64,000 nucleotides of DNA from the NCBI RefSeq assembly GCF_004365875.1, contig NZ_SODF01000002.1, forward strand, positions 1,550,001-1,614,000. The letters run 5' to 3'. The position numbers and the translations under genes were made by a program. The number at the start of each line of letters is the position of its first letter. Positions within the stretch are counted from its first letter, which is position 1. Below, one piece after another: positions 23,336-32,471 of this stretch. The stretch is from Kribbella kalugense. GTDB taxonomy: Bacteria; Actinomycetota; Actinomycetes; Propionibacteriales; Kribbellaceae. The notes beneath the pieces were generated by a model, which made no database searches, was not told the DNA's origin, and was given only the letters and a program-made list of their open reading frames with translations.

Positions 23336-23659
23336 TTATGGAGTTGTCACTACCGAGTCGACCGCCCAGACCTGCGCCTGGTGGAACTCGAGGTGCTGCC
23401 GCATCGCCGCCGGTGCGCCGATGCCGAGGTGGTTCATCGTTGGTACGACGACCGCGCGGACCTCGGACCGGCGGACCTCTTCGAGCAGTGCGTGGAACGC
23501 GGCGGACTCGGCCGAGTCGCGCTCGGTGTAGACGGTGCCGAGGGTGAACCCCTCCGCGCTGGCGAATGCGGCGAGCGAATCGGTCGCCGCGGCCAGCTCC
23601 TCCGCGCAACTCAGCGCGTCGGCCCGTACATACCCGAGCAGCGTCGGCCGGGTGGTCAT
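23336..23659 (-). CDS. resolvase-domain-like protein without catalytic serine or DNA-binding domain
   Basis: A 107-aa protein. LLGYVRADALSCAEELAA, then FTLGTVYTERDSAESAAFHA and LLEEVRRSEVRAVVVPTMNH followed by LG, match the serine-recombinase N-terminal fold in order and spacing. The catalytic Ser expected two residues after the first Arg (Y-x-R-x-S) is absent: the sequence is YVRAD. The protein ends where the helix-turn-helix arm would begin. Actinobacteria have many such short paralogues. Probably not a working recombinase; it could be regulatory. The start overlaps the stop of the upstream 61-aa gene by 4 nt. Confidence 0.7.
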   Translation of the reverse strand: MTTRPTLLGYVRADALSCAEELAAATDSLAAFASAEGFTLGTVYTERDSAESAAFHALLEEVRRSEVRAVVVPTMNHLGIGAPAAMRQHLEFHQAQVWAVDSVVTTP

Positions 23660-23841
23660 TGTTCTGCCATACCCACCAGCACCGGCTCGCTCGTCACCCG
23701 GAGGGAGGCGAACCGCCGACGCATGGCTTCCTCGTACTGCCCGGCCTGCTCCACACTGGTGGTGTGGTCCGCGATCGGATGAGCGCCGAACCAGACCCGC
23801 ACCCGACGGTGCGTTGCGGGGGTCTCCAGCGTCTCGGTCAT
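23656..23841 (-). CDS. 61-aa hypothetical protein, operon with resolvase-like gene
   Basis: ATG 23841 gives 61 aa (TETLETPATHRRVRVWFGAH...EEAMRRRFASLRVTSEPVLV). Short beta-helix pattern with VWFGAHPIADHTTSVEQA. It overlaps the next gene by 4 nt. The upstream in-frame part to 23907 has no start that is better placed. Not recognised. Similar pairs are scattered in actinobacterial genomes. Confidence 0.6.
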   Translation of the reverse strand: MTETLETPATHRRVRVWFGAHPIADHTTSVEQAGQYEEAMRRRFASLRVTSEPVLVGMAEQ

Positions 23842-24174
23842 CGCGGTTCCTTCTGCAGTCTCGGTCTCAGAGCCGAACGGCTTTGTCCGGCCCTGAGTAA
23901 AGAACACAGCATGCGGGGTGCCTTCGGAACACTTTGGAAGGGACCTTTACAGAGGCCTAACGCAGAGTAGGGAAACCCTACGAATCCGCAGGTCAACGCC
24001 GTCTCCAGCCGAGCGTCGAGGCGCCTGGGAAACCTGTCAAGAATGTTCGCAGCAATATGCAGATAACGATTCAGCGACGCCCAGGCTATTCGAGCAGCGA
24101 TAAAATGTATGACGACCTGCTAACCGTTTGCACTTGCCCGCTCACGCACCGATATACGGCGAACCTAGCCGCGC
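23842..24174. other. 333-nt intergenic region, promoter of the two small genes
   Basis: Less GC-rich than its surroundings in its right half. It contains a short palindrome GTAGGG-AAA-CCCTAC at 23967-23981 and the sequence TAAAGAACAC near the start of the minus-strand gene. No convincing gene on either strand. Likely holds the promoter of the 23841 gene and the 3' end of the MFS transcription unit. Confidence 0.35.
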
Positions 24175-25374
24175 TCAGGTCGGAGTCCGGGTGAAGCTGG
24201 CCGGGTGACGCGGTACGACGAACAGGGTGAGAGCTGCCGCGCCGACGGCGATCACTGCGATCAGATTGAGCGTGAGGGGTAGGTCGAGGACCAGTGTGAT
24301 CGCCGGGGCAGCGAGAGCACCGATCAACAGTGCCAGTGAGTCGGCGGCGAAGAAGAGGGCGCCGACGCTCGCCAGGGTGGTCGACGGCGCGGTCCGCTGG
24401 ATCGTGGTTTCCACCGTGATCAGCAGGATGCTGCCGGGCAGCCCGATCAGGACCGCGGCGGCTACAGCCACCGGGATGGTCGGGGCGTTGAAGAGTCCGA
24501 AGTACGCCAATGCCGTGACGAACTGGGTGAGCGTGAGCAGCTCGCGGATTCCCAACCAGGTGGCGGCTTTCTTGCTCAGGGCCGCGCCGACCAGGTAGCC
24601 GGCGCCGAGGCCGGAGATCAGGTAGCCGACGACGTACCCGGGGGCGTGCAGGCGGTCGACGGTGAACGGCACGAGGAGCGCGGTCAGGCCTGCGTTCGCG
24701 GTGAGGAACGCCGTCTGGCCGACGAGGATGCCGCGAAGCGCTCGGTTGCGTACGACGGTGTGGAGCCCTTCAAGTGGTCGCGGTGGTACGCCGGTGGTCG
24801 CGTGCCGGCGGGTACGGACCGTGGTGATGATTGCCGCCGACAACAAATAGCTGATGATGTCGACGGCGAGGACGAACTTGATCCCGGGGCCGGCCAGGAG
24901 CAGTGCGCCGAGCGGTGGCGCGGCGAGCCGGATCGCGCTGCTGGTGACGGCGTTCACCGCGTTGGCTGTTGCCAGCTCGCTGCCCGTCCCGACGACTGCT
25001 GGGAGTAGGGCGCGGGCGGCGGGTCGGAACACTGTGGTGGCGCTGTTCTCGAGCAGGATCGCGAGGTAGATCAGCCAGACATGATCCCGGTCGGCGAACA
25101 GGATCAGTGCCACCGTGGCCGCGCTGACGAGATCCGCGATCCACATCGCCCGCGCGAGATCCCACCGGTCCAGCAGCATGCCGGCCCATGGCCCGACGAT
25201 CAGTGCGGGAAGGGCTTCCAAGGCCAACGCGAGTCCGGTGGCCACCGCCGAGCCGGTCAAGGTGAACACGTAGAACGGGATCGCCACCACCAGCAGCCAC
25301 GAGCCGATGCCCGACACCGCGCCGCTGAGCCAGAGTCGCCGGAAGTCCCTCACGCCGCCGGAATCTATCCTCAA
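24175..25374 (-). CDS. MFS transporter, 12 TM
   Basis: A 399-aa membrane protein with 12 predicted helices. The loop LDRWDLARAMWIADLVSA lies after helix 2-3 and VGTGSELATANAVNAVTSSA in mid-protein. The pattern resembles the MdtH/enterobactin-exporter-like group of MFS efflux carriers (VFRPAARALLPAVVG). Substrate unknown. ATG 25374 is 41 nt from the divergent XRE gene, which is the likely regulator. Confidence 0.85.
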   Translation of the reverse strand: MRIDSGGVRDFRRLWLSGAVSGIGSWLLVVAIPFYVFTLTGSAVATGLALALEALPALIVGPWAGMLLDRWDLARAMWIADLVSAATVALILFADRDHVWLIYLAILLENSATTVFRPAARALLPAVVGTGSELATANAVNAVTSSAIRLAAPPLGALLLAGPGIKFVLAVDIISYLLSAAIITTVRTRRHATTGVPPRPLEGLHTVVRNRALRGILVGQTAFLTANAGLTALLVPFTVDRLHAPGYVVGYLISGLGAGYLVGAALSKKAATWLGIRELLTLTQFVTALAYFGLFNAPTIPVAVAAAVLIGLPGSILLITVETTIQRTAPSTTLASVGALFFAADSLALLIGALAAPAITLVLDLPLTLNLIAVIAVGAAALTLFVVPRHPASFTRTPT

Positions 25375-25415
25375 GGAATAGACATCCGCAAGAGTGTTCT
25401 GTGAAGATACTGTTC

Positions 25416-25823
25416 ATGGAGTTGGGTGAGGTACTGCGCGACCGTCGCAAGGCGGCCGGACGCACCATCGCGTCGGTCGCCGTCGATGCCGGCCTGTCCG
25501 TCCCGTACATCGCGAACCTGGAGAACGGCCGGGGCAACCCCACGGTCTCCGCCCTCGACCGACTCGCGACCGCGCTGGGCGCACAGCTCGAGGTCCGGAT
25601 CGCCGACGAACCACCGCCCCCGCAACCATCAGTCGGCGCCGACCTCGTCTCCGGCGTCGACCGAGTCAACGAGCTCGTCGCCACCCTGGCCGGCACCAGA
25701 TCCCGCGCCACCACCCGCCGCCACCTAATCGCCACCCTCGACTCCCTCGCCCTCCTCCTAGGCCGCCCTCCAACCCCCACCGACCTAACCCGCCTCCTAG
25801 ATCTCCTCCAACTCGCCACCTGA
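25416..25823 (+). CDS. XRE-family transcriptional regulator
   Basis: A 135-aa protein from ATG 25416; GTG 25401 would add five residues. HTH_3 domain: LGEVLRDRRKAAGRTIASVA, DAGLSVPYIANLENGRGNPT, VSALDRLATALGAQLEV (residues 3-60). A short C-terminal region (ELVATLAGTRSRATTRRHLI) without known fold may serve for oligomerisation. Divergent from the MFS gene, probably its repressor. Codons at the 3' end are unusually C-rich but normal for the genome. Confidence 0.87.
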   Translation: MELGEVLRDRRKAAGRTIASVAVDAGLSVPYIANLENGRGNPTVSALDRLATALGAQLEVRIADEPPPPQPSVGADLVSGVDRVNELVATLAGTRSRATTRRHLIATLDSLALLLGRPPTPTDLTRLLDLLQLAT

Positions 25824-25950
25824 CGTCGACCACCTCGTCGCCCGCCTCGGCTCGCGACCCGACTTCAATCACCTGCTCGACCTACGTCGGCTCGCCTGCC
25901 TGCTGGCCTGGTCCGGCTTGCTGGCGTCGGCGCACGTAGGGTCCGGGGTT

Positions 25951-26724
25951 ATGGAGATCGGTACGCGGATTGCCGCGGCCCAGTTGACCGGATCGGCGCG
26001 CTCGAAGCGGCAGGTGATCGCCGGACCGCTGGCCGGCCTGTTGCACGACGAGGACGCCTGGTACCTGTCCGGCGTACTCGCGGCCGAGCCCGGCCAACCG
26101 TTCGATCCGAGCGAGATTGAATGGGCACTCGACACGATCCGCCAGGCGTTCGCAGCCGAAGGCCGATGGGTCCACGCGGAGCTGGTCGACGAGGCGAACC
26201 CTGGCCTGGCCGAGGCGCTCGCAGCCAACGGAATGACGATCGTGTCGCACCTCCCGCTACTCGTCCTCGAACCAGCCGACCTGGTCGTCCCCGAACTCCC
26301 GGACGGCGTGACGGTCAAGGTCGTGGAGTCCGCGGAGGATCAGGCTGTCGCGAACGCAGTCTCCACGGACGCGTACGAGATGGACGCCGCCTTCGTCTAC
26401 AAGCCGGATCCCGCCGACGGCGGTGCGGTCCTGGTTCACGTGGACGGCGTACCGGCAGCAACGGCAGCGTGGACCGCAGTCGCGGACGAGGTCTCGGAGA
26501 TCGCCGGAGTCGCCACGATCCACAGCCACCGGCGCCGCGGACTCGGTGCGATCGCAACGGCGTACGCCACGCAGAAGGCCTTCGAGCTAGGCGGAGCAAC
26601 TCTCGCCTGGCTGACTCCCGGCGACGACGGCGCCGACCGAATCTACCGCCGCCTCGGCTACACCCCCCAAGCCACCGCAGTCCACCTAGGCGACCCAGAA
26701 GGCCACCTATCCGACCTCCGCTAA
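25951..26724 (+). CDS. GNAT-family N-acetyltransferase
   Basis: A 257-aa protein from ATG 25951. The C-terminal half is the GNAT acetyl-CoA site: EIAGVATIHSHRRRGLGAIA, then TAYATQKAFELGGATLAWLT and IYRRLGYTPQ. The N-terminal half (residues 1-105) is a second, degenerate GNAT-like domain with LLHDEDAWYLSGVLAAEPGQ. Acceptor unknown. Its stop region has been duplicated downstream as a tandem repeat (see 26711-26836). Confidence 0.85.
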   Translation: MEIGTRIAAAQLTGSARSKRQVIAGPLAGLLHDEDAWYLSGVLAAEPGQPFDPSEIEWALDTIRQAFAAEGRWVHAELVDEANPGLAEALAANGMTIVSHLPLLVLEPADLVVPELPDGVTVKVVESAEDQAVANAVSTDAYEMDAAFVYKPDPADGGAVLVHVDGVPAATAAWTAVADEVSEIAGVATIHSHRRRGLGAIATAYATQKAFELGGATLAWLTPGDDGADRIYRRLGYTPQATAVHLGDPEGHLSDLR

Positions 26725-26836
26725 CCAGCCGACCTGACGAGCCCGGCACGGCTGACAGCCGACCTCCGCTGACCAGCCGACCTCCGCCGACGAGGCCGGC
26801 GCGGCTGACGAGCCGGCCTCCGCTGACGAGCCGACC
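26711..26836 (+). repeat. tandem repeat derived from the 3' end of the GNAT gene
   Basis: The 25-nt unit CCGACCTCCGCT(A/G)ACCAGC followed by CGACCT occurs at 26711-26735, at 26759-26783 (one difference, TAA to TGA) and, more diverged, at 26813-26836. Spacings are 48 and 54 nt, and the DNA between the copies is also related (CCCGGCACGGCTGAC, GCCGGCGCGGCTGAC). The first copy is the last five codons plus stop of the gene. Confidence 0.7.
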
Positions 26837-26909
26837 GACGCGGCTCGGGTGGACTGCGGCGGCCTTTTGCGCTGGTAGGCCGAACATTTCACGGGCCTGT
26901 GAACAGGCG

Positions 26910-26968
26910 CTGGGGTCTGGAGACAGGAAATAGCCTGTCTCCAGACCCCAGTAGCTGTCTCCAGACCC
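26910..26968. repeat. 18-bp perfect inverted repeat plus third half copy
   Basis: CTGGGGTCTGGAGACAGG (26910-26927) and CCTGTCTCCAGACCCCAG (26934-26951) are separated by AAATAG; CTGTCTCCAGACCC recurs at 26955-26968. No T-run. It lies in the 350-nt gene-free region 26725-27074 between the GNAT and Tex genes, which converge here. It could be a bidirectional terminator or a protein-binding array. Confidence 0.65.
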
Positions 26969-27074
26969 GAGTAGGTGCGGCCGGCGCGGTCTGTGGTCGC
27001 CAGCGCGGTGGGTGGCTCGGCCGGCAGCGGGTCCGCGAGCGTAGCCGGAACGTGCTCCGCGTGGCGGCCCGAGG

Positions 27075-29624
27075 TCAGCGGACGGTGAAGCCTGCTTTGC
27101 GGAAGGCGTCGGCGAGGGAGGTTTCGTCCATCGGGGTCTCGGGCTGGTTGCCGCGGCCCTGACCGCCCTTACCTCCCGGACCACGGTTACCGCCGCGACC
27201 ACCCTGGCCACCGCGACCGCCCTGCCCACCTTCGCCGCCTGAACCGCCAGGCCCACGACCCTGACCGCCCTGTCCACCTGAACCGCCGGGACCACGACCC
27301 TTACCGCCTGACCCGTTGGCGCCTCGGCCGCCTTGGCTGCGGTTGCCGCCCTCGCCGCCCGGACGGCCCGGCCCGCCGCCCTGACCGCCTTGGCCACCCT
27401 GACCTCGGCCTTGGCCGCGGCCGCCTTGGGTGCCTGGGGTTCGGGGGCCCGAGCCGAGTTCGTCGTCGAGGCGGAGGGTCAGTGAGATTCGCTTGCGGGG
27501 GATGTCGACTTCGAGGACCTTGACCATGACGATGTCGCCTGGCTTGACGACCTCGCGGGGGTCCTTGACGAAGGTCTTGGAGAGCGCGGACACGTGCGCC
27601 AGTCCGTCCTGGTGTACGCCGATGTCGATGAACGCGCCGAACGCGGCCACGTTGGTGACCTGGCCTTCCAGCTTCATCCCCGGCTTCAGGTCGGCGAGCT
27701 TGTCCACACCCTCGGCGAACACCGCGGTCTTGAACGCCGGCCGCGGGTCCCGGCCCGGCTTCTCCAGCTCGGCCAGGATGTCGGTCACGGTGGGCAGGCC
27801 GAACATCTCGTCGACGAAGTCCGCCGCCTTCAGCCGCTTCAACTCCGACGACCCGATCAACGACTTCACGTCCGACCCGGTCGCGTCGAGCATCCGCCGT
27901 ACGACGGGGTAGGCCTCGGGGTGCACGCTGGATGCGTCGAGCGGGTCGTCGCCCTCGGGGATCCGGAGGAATCCCGCCGCCTGCTCGAACGCCTTCGGCC
28001 CGAGCCGCGCGACCTCCTTCAGCGCGGTCCGCGACTTGAACGGACCATTCTGATCGCGGTGCAGGACGATGTTGTCCGCCAGGCCGGGCGTGATGCCGGA
28101 GACGCGGGTGAGCAGCGGCGCGGACGCGGTGTTGAGGTCGACGCCGACCGCGTTCACGCAGTCCTCGACGACCGCGTCGAGCGAGCGGGACAGCGAGTTC
28201 TCCGGGAGGTCGTGCTGGTACTGCCCGACGCCGATCGACTTCGGGTCGATCTTCACCAGCTCGGCCAGCGGGTCCTGCAGCCGGCGCGCGATCGAGACCG
28301 CCCCGCGCAGCGAGACGTCCATCCCGGGCAGCTCCTGAGAGGCGAACGCCGATGCCGAGTAGACGGACGCACCGGCCTCCGACACGACCGCCTTGGTCAG
28401 ATTGAGCTCAGGGTGCTTGGCGATCAGCTCGCCGGCCAGCTTGTCCGTCTCTCGGGACGCCGTACCGTTGCCGATGGCAATCAAGTCGACGTTGTGCGCG
28501 GCGGCCAGCTGGGCCAGGGTCGCGATCGACTTGTCCCACTGGTTCTGCGGGACGTGCGGGTAGATCACGCCGGTGTTGACGACCTTGCCGGTCGCGTCGA
28601 CGACGGCGACCTTGACGCCGGTGCGGAAGCCCGGGTCGAGGCCCATCGTGGCTCGGGTGCCGGCCGGTGCGGCCAGCAGCAGGTCGCGCAGGTTGGCCGC
28701 GAACACCCGGATCGCCTCGTCCTCGGCGACCTGCCGCAACCGCATCCGCAGGTCGATGCCGAGGTGCACCAGGATCTTCGTCCGCCAGGCCCAGCGAACC
28801 GTCTCGACCAGCCACTTGTCGGCGGGACGGCCCTGGTTCTCCACGCCGACCTTGCGGGCGATCGTCGTCTCGTACTCCGTCGGTCCGTCGGCTGCCACGC
28901 CGGCGGGCAGCGGCTCGACGGAGACCGTGAGTACGTCCTCCTTCTCGCCGCGGAACAGCGCGAGGATCCGGTGCGACGGCATCTTGGTGAACGGCTCGTC
29001 GAAGTCGAAGTAGTCCGAGAACTTCGCGCCCTCGGTCTCCTTGCCCTCGCGCACCGCGGATGCGAGCCGGCCCTGCGTCCACAGCCGCTCGCGCAGCTCA
29101 CCGATCAGGTCGGCGTCCTCGGCGAACCGCTCGACCAGGATCGCCCGGGCGCCGTCGAGCGCCGCCTGCGGATCCGGTACTTCGGCGTTCACGAACACCG
29201 CTGCCGCCGCGATCGGCTCCACGTCCGGGTCGGCCATTAGCCCGTCGGCGAGCGGCTCGAGGCCGTTCTCGCGGGCGATCATCGCCTTGGTACGACGCTT
29301 GGGCTTGAACGGGAGGTAGATGTCCTCGAGTCGCGACTTGGTGTCCGCCGCCAGGATCGACGCCTTCAGCGCCTCGTCGAGCTTGCCCTGACTCTCGATG
29401 GACTCGAGCACCGTCTGCCGGCGCTCCTCCAGCTCACGCAGATACCGCAGGCGTTCCTCGAGCGTGCGCAACTGCGCGTCGTCGAGCATCCCGGTGACCT
29501 CTTTGCGGTATCGCGCGATGAACGGGACCGTCGACCCCTCGTCCAGCAGCGCCACCGCTGCCCGCACCTGGTTTTCCCCGACTTCCAGCTCTTCGGCGAT
29601 CCGCTGCTCGACCGACTGCACCAC
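27075..29624 (-). CDS. tex: Tex-family S1 RNA-binding protein with RGG/GGQG tail
   Basis: About 849 aa from GTG 29624, which has GAGGGG 9 nt upstream; GTG 29621 is an alternative and an in-frame extension to 29696 is unlikely. Tex order is visible: N-terminal helical domain ([40 protein letters not shown]), the YqgF-like fold ([20 protein letters not shown]), helix-hairpin-helix ([20 protein letters not shown]), and S1 (about residues 645-720, [20 protein letters not shown]). Tex binds RNA and acts in transcription, as the bacterial relative of Spt6. After S1 comes a 110-residue tail of GGQG, GRG and GPGG units ending with a short conserved helix ([15 protein letters not shown]). Confidence 0.94.
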   Translation of the reverse strand: MVQSVEQRIAEELEVGENQVRAAVALLDEGSTVPFIARYRKEVTGMLDDAQLRTLEERLRYLRELEERRQTVLESIESQGKLDEALKASILAADTKSRLEDIYLPFKPKRRTKAMIARENGLEPLADGLMADPDVEPIAAAAVFVNAEVPDPQAALDGARAILVERFAEDADLIGELRERLWTQGRLASAVREGKETEGAKFSDYFDFDEPFTKMPSHRILALFRGEKEDVLTVSVEPLPAGVAADGPTEYETTIARKVGVENQGRPADKWLVETVRWAWRTKILVHLGIDLRMRLRQVAEDEAIRVFAANLRDLLLAAPAGTRATMGLDPGFRTGVKVAVVDATGKVVNTGVIYPHVPQNQWDKSIATLAQLAAAHNVDLIAIGNGTASRETDKLAGELIAKHPELNLTKAVVSEAGASVYSASAFASQELPGMDVSLRGAVSIARRLQDPLAELVKIDPKSIGVGQYQHDLPENSLSRSLDAVVEDCVNAVGVDLNTASAPLLTRVSGITPGLADNIVLHRDQNGPFKSRTALKEVARLGPKAFEQAAGFLRIPEGDDPLDASSVHPEAYPVVRRMLDATGSDVKSLIGSSELKRLKAADFVDEMFGLPTVTDILAELEKPGRDPRPAFKTAVFAEGVDKLADLKPGMKLEGQVTNVAAFGAFIDIGVHQDGLAHVSALSKTFVKDPREVVKPGDIVMVKVLEVDIPRKRISLTLRLDDELGSGPRTPGTQGGRGQGRGQGGQGGQGGGPGRPGGEGGNRSQGGRGANGSGGKGRGPGGSGGQGGQGRGPGGSGGEGGQGGRGGQGGRGGNRGPGGKGGQGRGNQPETPMDETSLADAFRKAGFTVR

Positions 29625-29759
29625 TGTCCGATTCCCCTCTACCGACAACACCCGACGAGCATCCTGTCGCCCCGTCGGACTCACATCCTTCCCCATCTCA
29701 CCCCCACCCCGAAACTCGATCCCCTCACCCTGTGGACAAAGCCGCCGGTTCTCGGGTTC

Positions 29760-29795
29760 AGCTATAGTGCTATTCAGATAGTTAAATAGATAGCT
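29760..29795 (+). promoter_or_regulatory. AT-rich promoter/operator region
   Basis: A 36-nt AT-rich island, AGCTATAGTGCTATTCAGAT to 29779 then AGTTAAATAGATAGCT. The ends AGCTAT/ATAGCT are inverted and ATAG occurs several times. It ends 11 nt before the hydrolase ATG (29807), right up to the ribosome site GAGGAG. Probably promoter plus operator. No cognate regulator is adjacent. Confidence 0.4.
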
Positions 29796-29806
29796 GAGGA
29801 GAACTC

Positions 29807-30931
29807 ATGCGCGGTCTCGCGGTGCTCGCCGCATTGGCTATGGCCTTGTCCACCACGTCTGTCGCGTCCGCTGCGACAGACCCGACTCCGGCGCCCTACC
29901 TGCCCGCACCGACGGGCTCGGCGCCGGTCGGCAGTACGTCGCTGTATCTGAAGGACACCTCCCGTCCTGACCCGTGGGTGTCGTCGGTGCCCTACCGGGA
30001 GCTGATGGTGTCGCTGTACTACCCGGCGGCTTCGAGTCATGGACCAAAGGCGCAGTACATGACGCCGGAGGAGTCGGCCGCGTTGCTGGACGGCAGTGGC
30101 ACCGGCCTGCCGCCCGAGACTCTGGCCCGTACGCGGACCAACTCCGTCCAGAACGCGCGGCCCGTGGGTCGGCGGCACAGTCTGCCGCTGGTGGTGCTGT
30201 CGCCGGGGTACAGCAACCCCCGTGGCACGCTGACCGCGCTGGCGGAGGACTTGGCGAGTCATGGGTACGTCGTGGCGCTGGTCGGCGACACCTACGAGGA
30301 CTCCGGCACCAGCTTCCCCGACGGGCACTTCACCACGTGTGCGACCTGCGACCTGACCCATGACGATGCGTTCTGGGCGAAGGTGGGCGACACACGGGCT
30401 ACCGACGTGTCGTTCGTGCTCGACCGGCTGACCGGTCGGCACCCGGCCTGGCGTGGCTCCGACCTCATCGACCCATCCAGGATCGGTATGGCCGGCCACT
30501 CCGCCGGTGGGGCGAGCTCCATCCCGGCCATGGTCGCCGATCCACGCATCCGCGCCGGTGTAGATGTCGACGGCGTGACCACGAACCCGGTCCCCGTCTC
30601 CGGGCTGTCCCGGCCGGTCCTGTTCATCAGCCACGCGCGCGGCGGCACCGCCTGTCTGCCGGTCCCGTCCTGGGACAAGGACTGGCCGCAGCTGACCGGC
30701 TGGAAGCGCTGGCTCGAGGTGGCCGGCACAGTGCATGCGTCGTTCACCGACGTCGGCCTGTTCTCGGACCAGTACGGCCTCGACATCGGCGCCACTACCA
30801 GCGGCACCCGCACGCAGGCAGTCACCAGGACCTACGTAGAAGCCTTTTTCAACCAAACCCTGCGCGGCCAACACCAGCCCCTGCTGGCAAAGCCCTCCAC
30901 GCACTACCCAGAGGTCGCGTACTGCCGGTGA
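29807..30931 (+). CDS. secreted alpha/beta hydrolase (PAF-acetylhydrolase/lipase-like)
   Basis: A 374-aa exported hydrolase. Signal peptide RGLAVLAALAMALSTTSVAS cleaved near ASAATD. RELMVSLYYPAASSHGPKAQ and LPLVVLSPGYSNPRGTLTAL are the family strands and oxyanion region; the nucleophile is Ser in IGMAGHSAGGASS (about residue 231); DGVTTNPVPVSGLSRPVLF and HASFTDVGLF place Asp and His. It belongs to the PAF-AH isoform II/chlorophyllase-like group that also contains dienelactone-type and polyester hydrolases. CATCDLTHDD may include a disulfide. Substrate unknown. Confidence 0.85.
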   Translation: MRGLAVLAALAMALSTTSVASAATDPTPAPYLPAPTGSAPVGSTSLYLKDTSRPDPWVSSVPYRELMVSLYYPAASSHGPKAQYMTPEESAALLDGSGTGLPPETLARTRTNSVQNARPVGRRHSLPLVVLSPGYSNPRGTLTALAEDLASHGYVVALVGDTYEDSGTSFPDGHFTTCATCDLTHDDAFWAKVGDTRATDVSFVLDRLTGRHPAWRGSDLIDPSRIGMAGHSAGGASSIPAMVADPRIRAGVDVDGVTTNPVPVSGLSRPVLFISHARGGTACLPVPSWDKDWPQLTGWKRWLEVAGTVHASFTDVGLFSDQYGLDIGATTSGTRTQAVTRTYVEAFFNQTLRGQHQPLLAKPSTHYPEVAYCR

Positions 30932-30938
30932 CAGCAGT

Positions 30939-30969
30939 ACTCCCCGGGACCACAGCGGTCCCGGGGAGT
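30939..30969. terminator. bidirectional hairpin terminator
   Basis: ACTCCCCGGGACC (30939-30951) pairs perfectly with GGTCCCGGGGAGT (30957-30969) around ACAGC. It sits between the convergent hydrolase (ends 30931) and MFS (ends 30982) genes. Confidence 0.85.
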
Positions 30970-30981
30970 GCGGCGTACGGG

Positions 30982-32457
30982 TCAGGCGGCTTCGAGGCAC
31001 AGTTCCCGGTCGGTTGACTCGGCCGGCTGCTTGGCCGGGCGCATCACGGTGATGGCGACGACTACCGAGGCGGCGACGATGGCGGCGGCTACTGCGAAGG
31101 AGAAGTGGTAGCCGGAGGTCAGGGCCTCCAGGGCGGGCTTGGTGCTGGCGGCGGTGCGGGTGGCGGAGAGGGTTGCCAGGATGGCCAGGCCCAGGGCGGC
31201 GCCGACCTCGCCCATGGTGCCGATCAGGCCGGAGGCGAGGCCTGCGTCCTCAGGCTTCACGTCGGACATCGACAGGCCCATCAGTGCCGGGAAGCAGATG
31301 CCGCCGCCCAGGCCGAGCAGGGCCAGCACCGGCAGGACGTGGATGAAGTAGTTGCCGCCGACCGGAGCCTGGGTGAAGAGGGCCAGTCCGACTGCGATCA
31401 GCGACAGTCCGACGATCAGCGGGCGGCGCGGACCGAACCGCATGACCAGCTTCTCGGAGTACTTCACCGACAGCAGTCCCATCACCACGGTGGTCGGCAG
31501 GAACGCCAGTCCGATCTCCAGGGCGTCGTACCCGAGCACCCGCTGCAGGTACAGCGAGCCGAGGAAGAAGATCCCGAACATCCCGGAGCTGGACAGTGCC
31601 TGGATCAGGTTCGCACCGGTCAGCGTCCTGGAGCGGAAGATCCGCAGCGGCACCAGTGGGTTCGCCGCGGTCGCCTCACGGGCCACGAAGGCGGCCAGTA
31701 GTACCAGCGTCACGGCAGCCAGCGTCAGCGTCCGGGGAGCGGTCCAGCCCAGCTCGGCAGCCGGCTTGACGATGGTGAACACACCGACCATCAGCGCCCC
31801 GGTGATCAGCACCGCACCCGGTACGTCGGTGCCCTTGCCGATGCCCAGACCCTTGTCCTTCTCGATCAGCTTCAGTGCGAGTACTACGGTCAGCACGCCG
31901 AGCGGCAGGTTCACGAAGAAGATCCAGTGCCAGCTGATCGCCTGCGTCAGGACGCCACCGGCCAGCAGACCGATCGACCCACCGGCGGACGCGACGAACG
32001 CGTAGACGCCGATCGCCTTGGCCTGCTCCCGCGGCTCGGGGAACAGCGTCACGATCATGCCGAGGATCACTGCGGAGGTCAGCGCACCGCCGACGCCCTG
32101 GATGAACCGGGCGATGACGAGCATCTCCTGCGTCTGCGCCAGCCCGCACAGTACGGAGGCGGCGGTGAAGACGATCAGTCCGGCGGTGAAGACGTTCCGC
32201 CGGCCGAGGAGGTCGCCCAGCCGGCCGGCCAGCAGCAGCAGGCCGCCGAAGGCGATCAGATAAGCGTTCACTACCCACGCGAGTGAGGAGCTGGTGAAGC
32301 CGAGGTTGTCCTGGATGGCCGGCAGGGCCACGTTCACCACGGTCACGTCGAGCACGATCATCAACATGCCGGCGCAGAGTGTGTACAGAGCCAGCCAGCG
32401 CGAGCGGCCGCCCCGCGCGGCCGGCGAAGTCGCCTGGGTGTCGGTCGTCGCGTACAT
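30982..32457 (-). CDS. MFS drug efflux transporter, DHA2/QacA type, 14 TM
   Basis: A 491-aa proton-driven exporter with 14 helices. Helix 1 leads to MLMIVLDVTVVNVALPAIQD, the DHA2 D1 motif. LAGRLGDLLGRRNVFTAGL is motif A and ARFIQGVGGALTSAVILGMI motif B/C; FPEPREQAKAIGVYAFVASA follows. The substrate is probably a hydrophobic or cationic drug or metabolite. ATG 32457 follows AAGGAG. A large palindrome lies just upstream (32472-32512). Same strand as the DUF624 gene, whose stop is 62 nt upstream. Confidence 0.92.
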   Translation of the reverse strand: MYATTDTQATSPAARGGRSRWLALYTLCAGMLMIVLDVTVVNVALPAIQDNLGFTSSSLAWVVNAYLIAFGGLLLLAGRLGDLLGRRNVFTAGLIVFTAASVLCGLAQTQEMLVIARFIQGVGGALTSAVILGMIVTLFPEPREQAKAIGVYAFVASAGGSIGLLAGGVLTQAISWHWIFFVNLPLGVLTVVLALKLIEKDKGLGIGKGTDVPGAVLITGALMVGVFTIVKPAAELGWTAPRTLTLAAVTLVLLAAFVAREATAANPLVPLRIFRSRTLTGANLIQALSSSGMFGIFFLGSLYLQRVLGYDALEIGLAFLPTTVVMGLLSVKYSEKLVMRFGPRRPLIVGLSLIAVGLALFTQAPVGGNYFIHVLPVLALLGLGGGICFPALMGLSMSDVKPEDAGLASGLIGTMGEVGAALGLAILATLSATRTAASTKPALEALTSGYHFSFAVAAAIVAASVVVAITVMRPAKQPAESTDRELCLEAA

Positions 32458-32471
32458 CTCGGATCTCCTTG

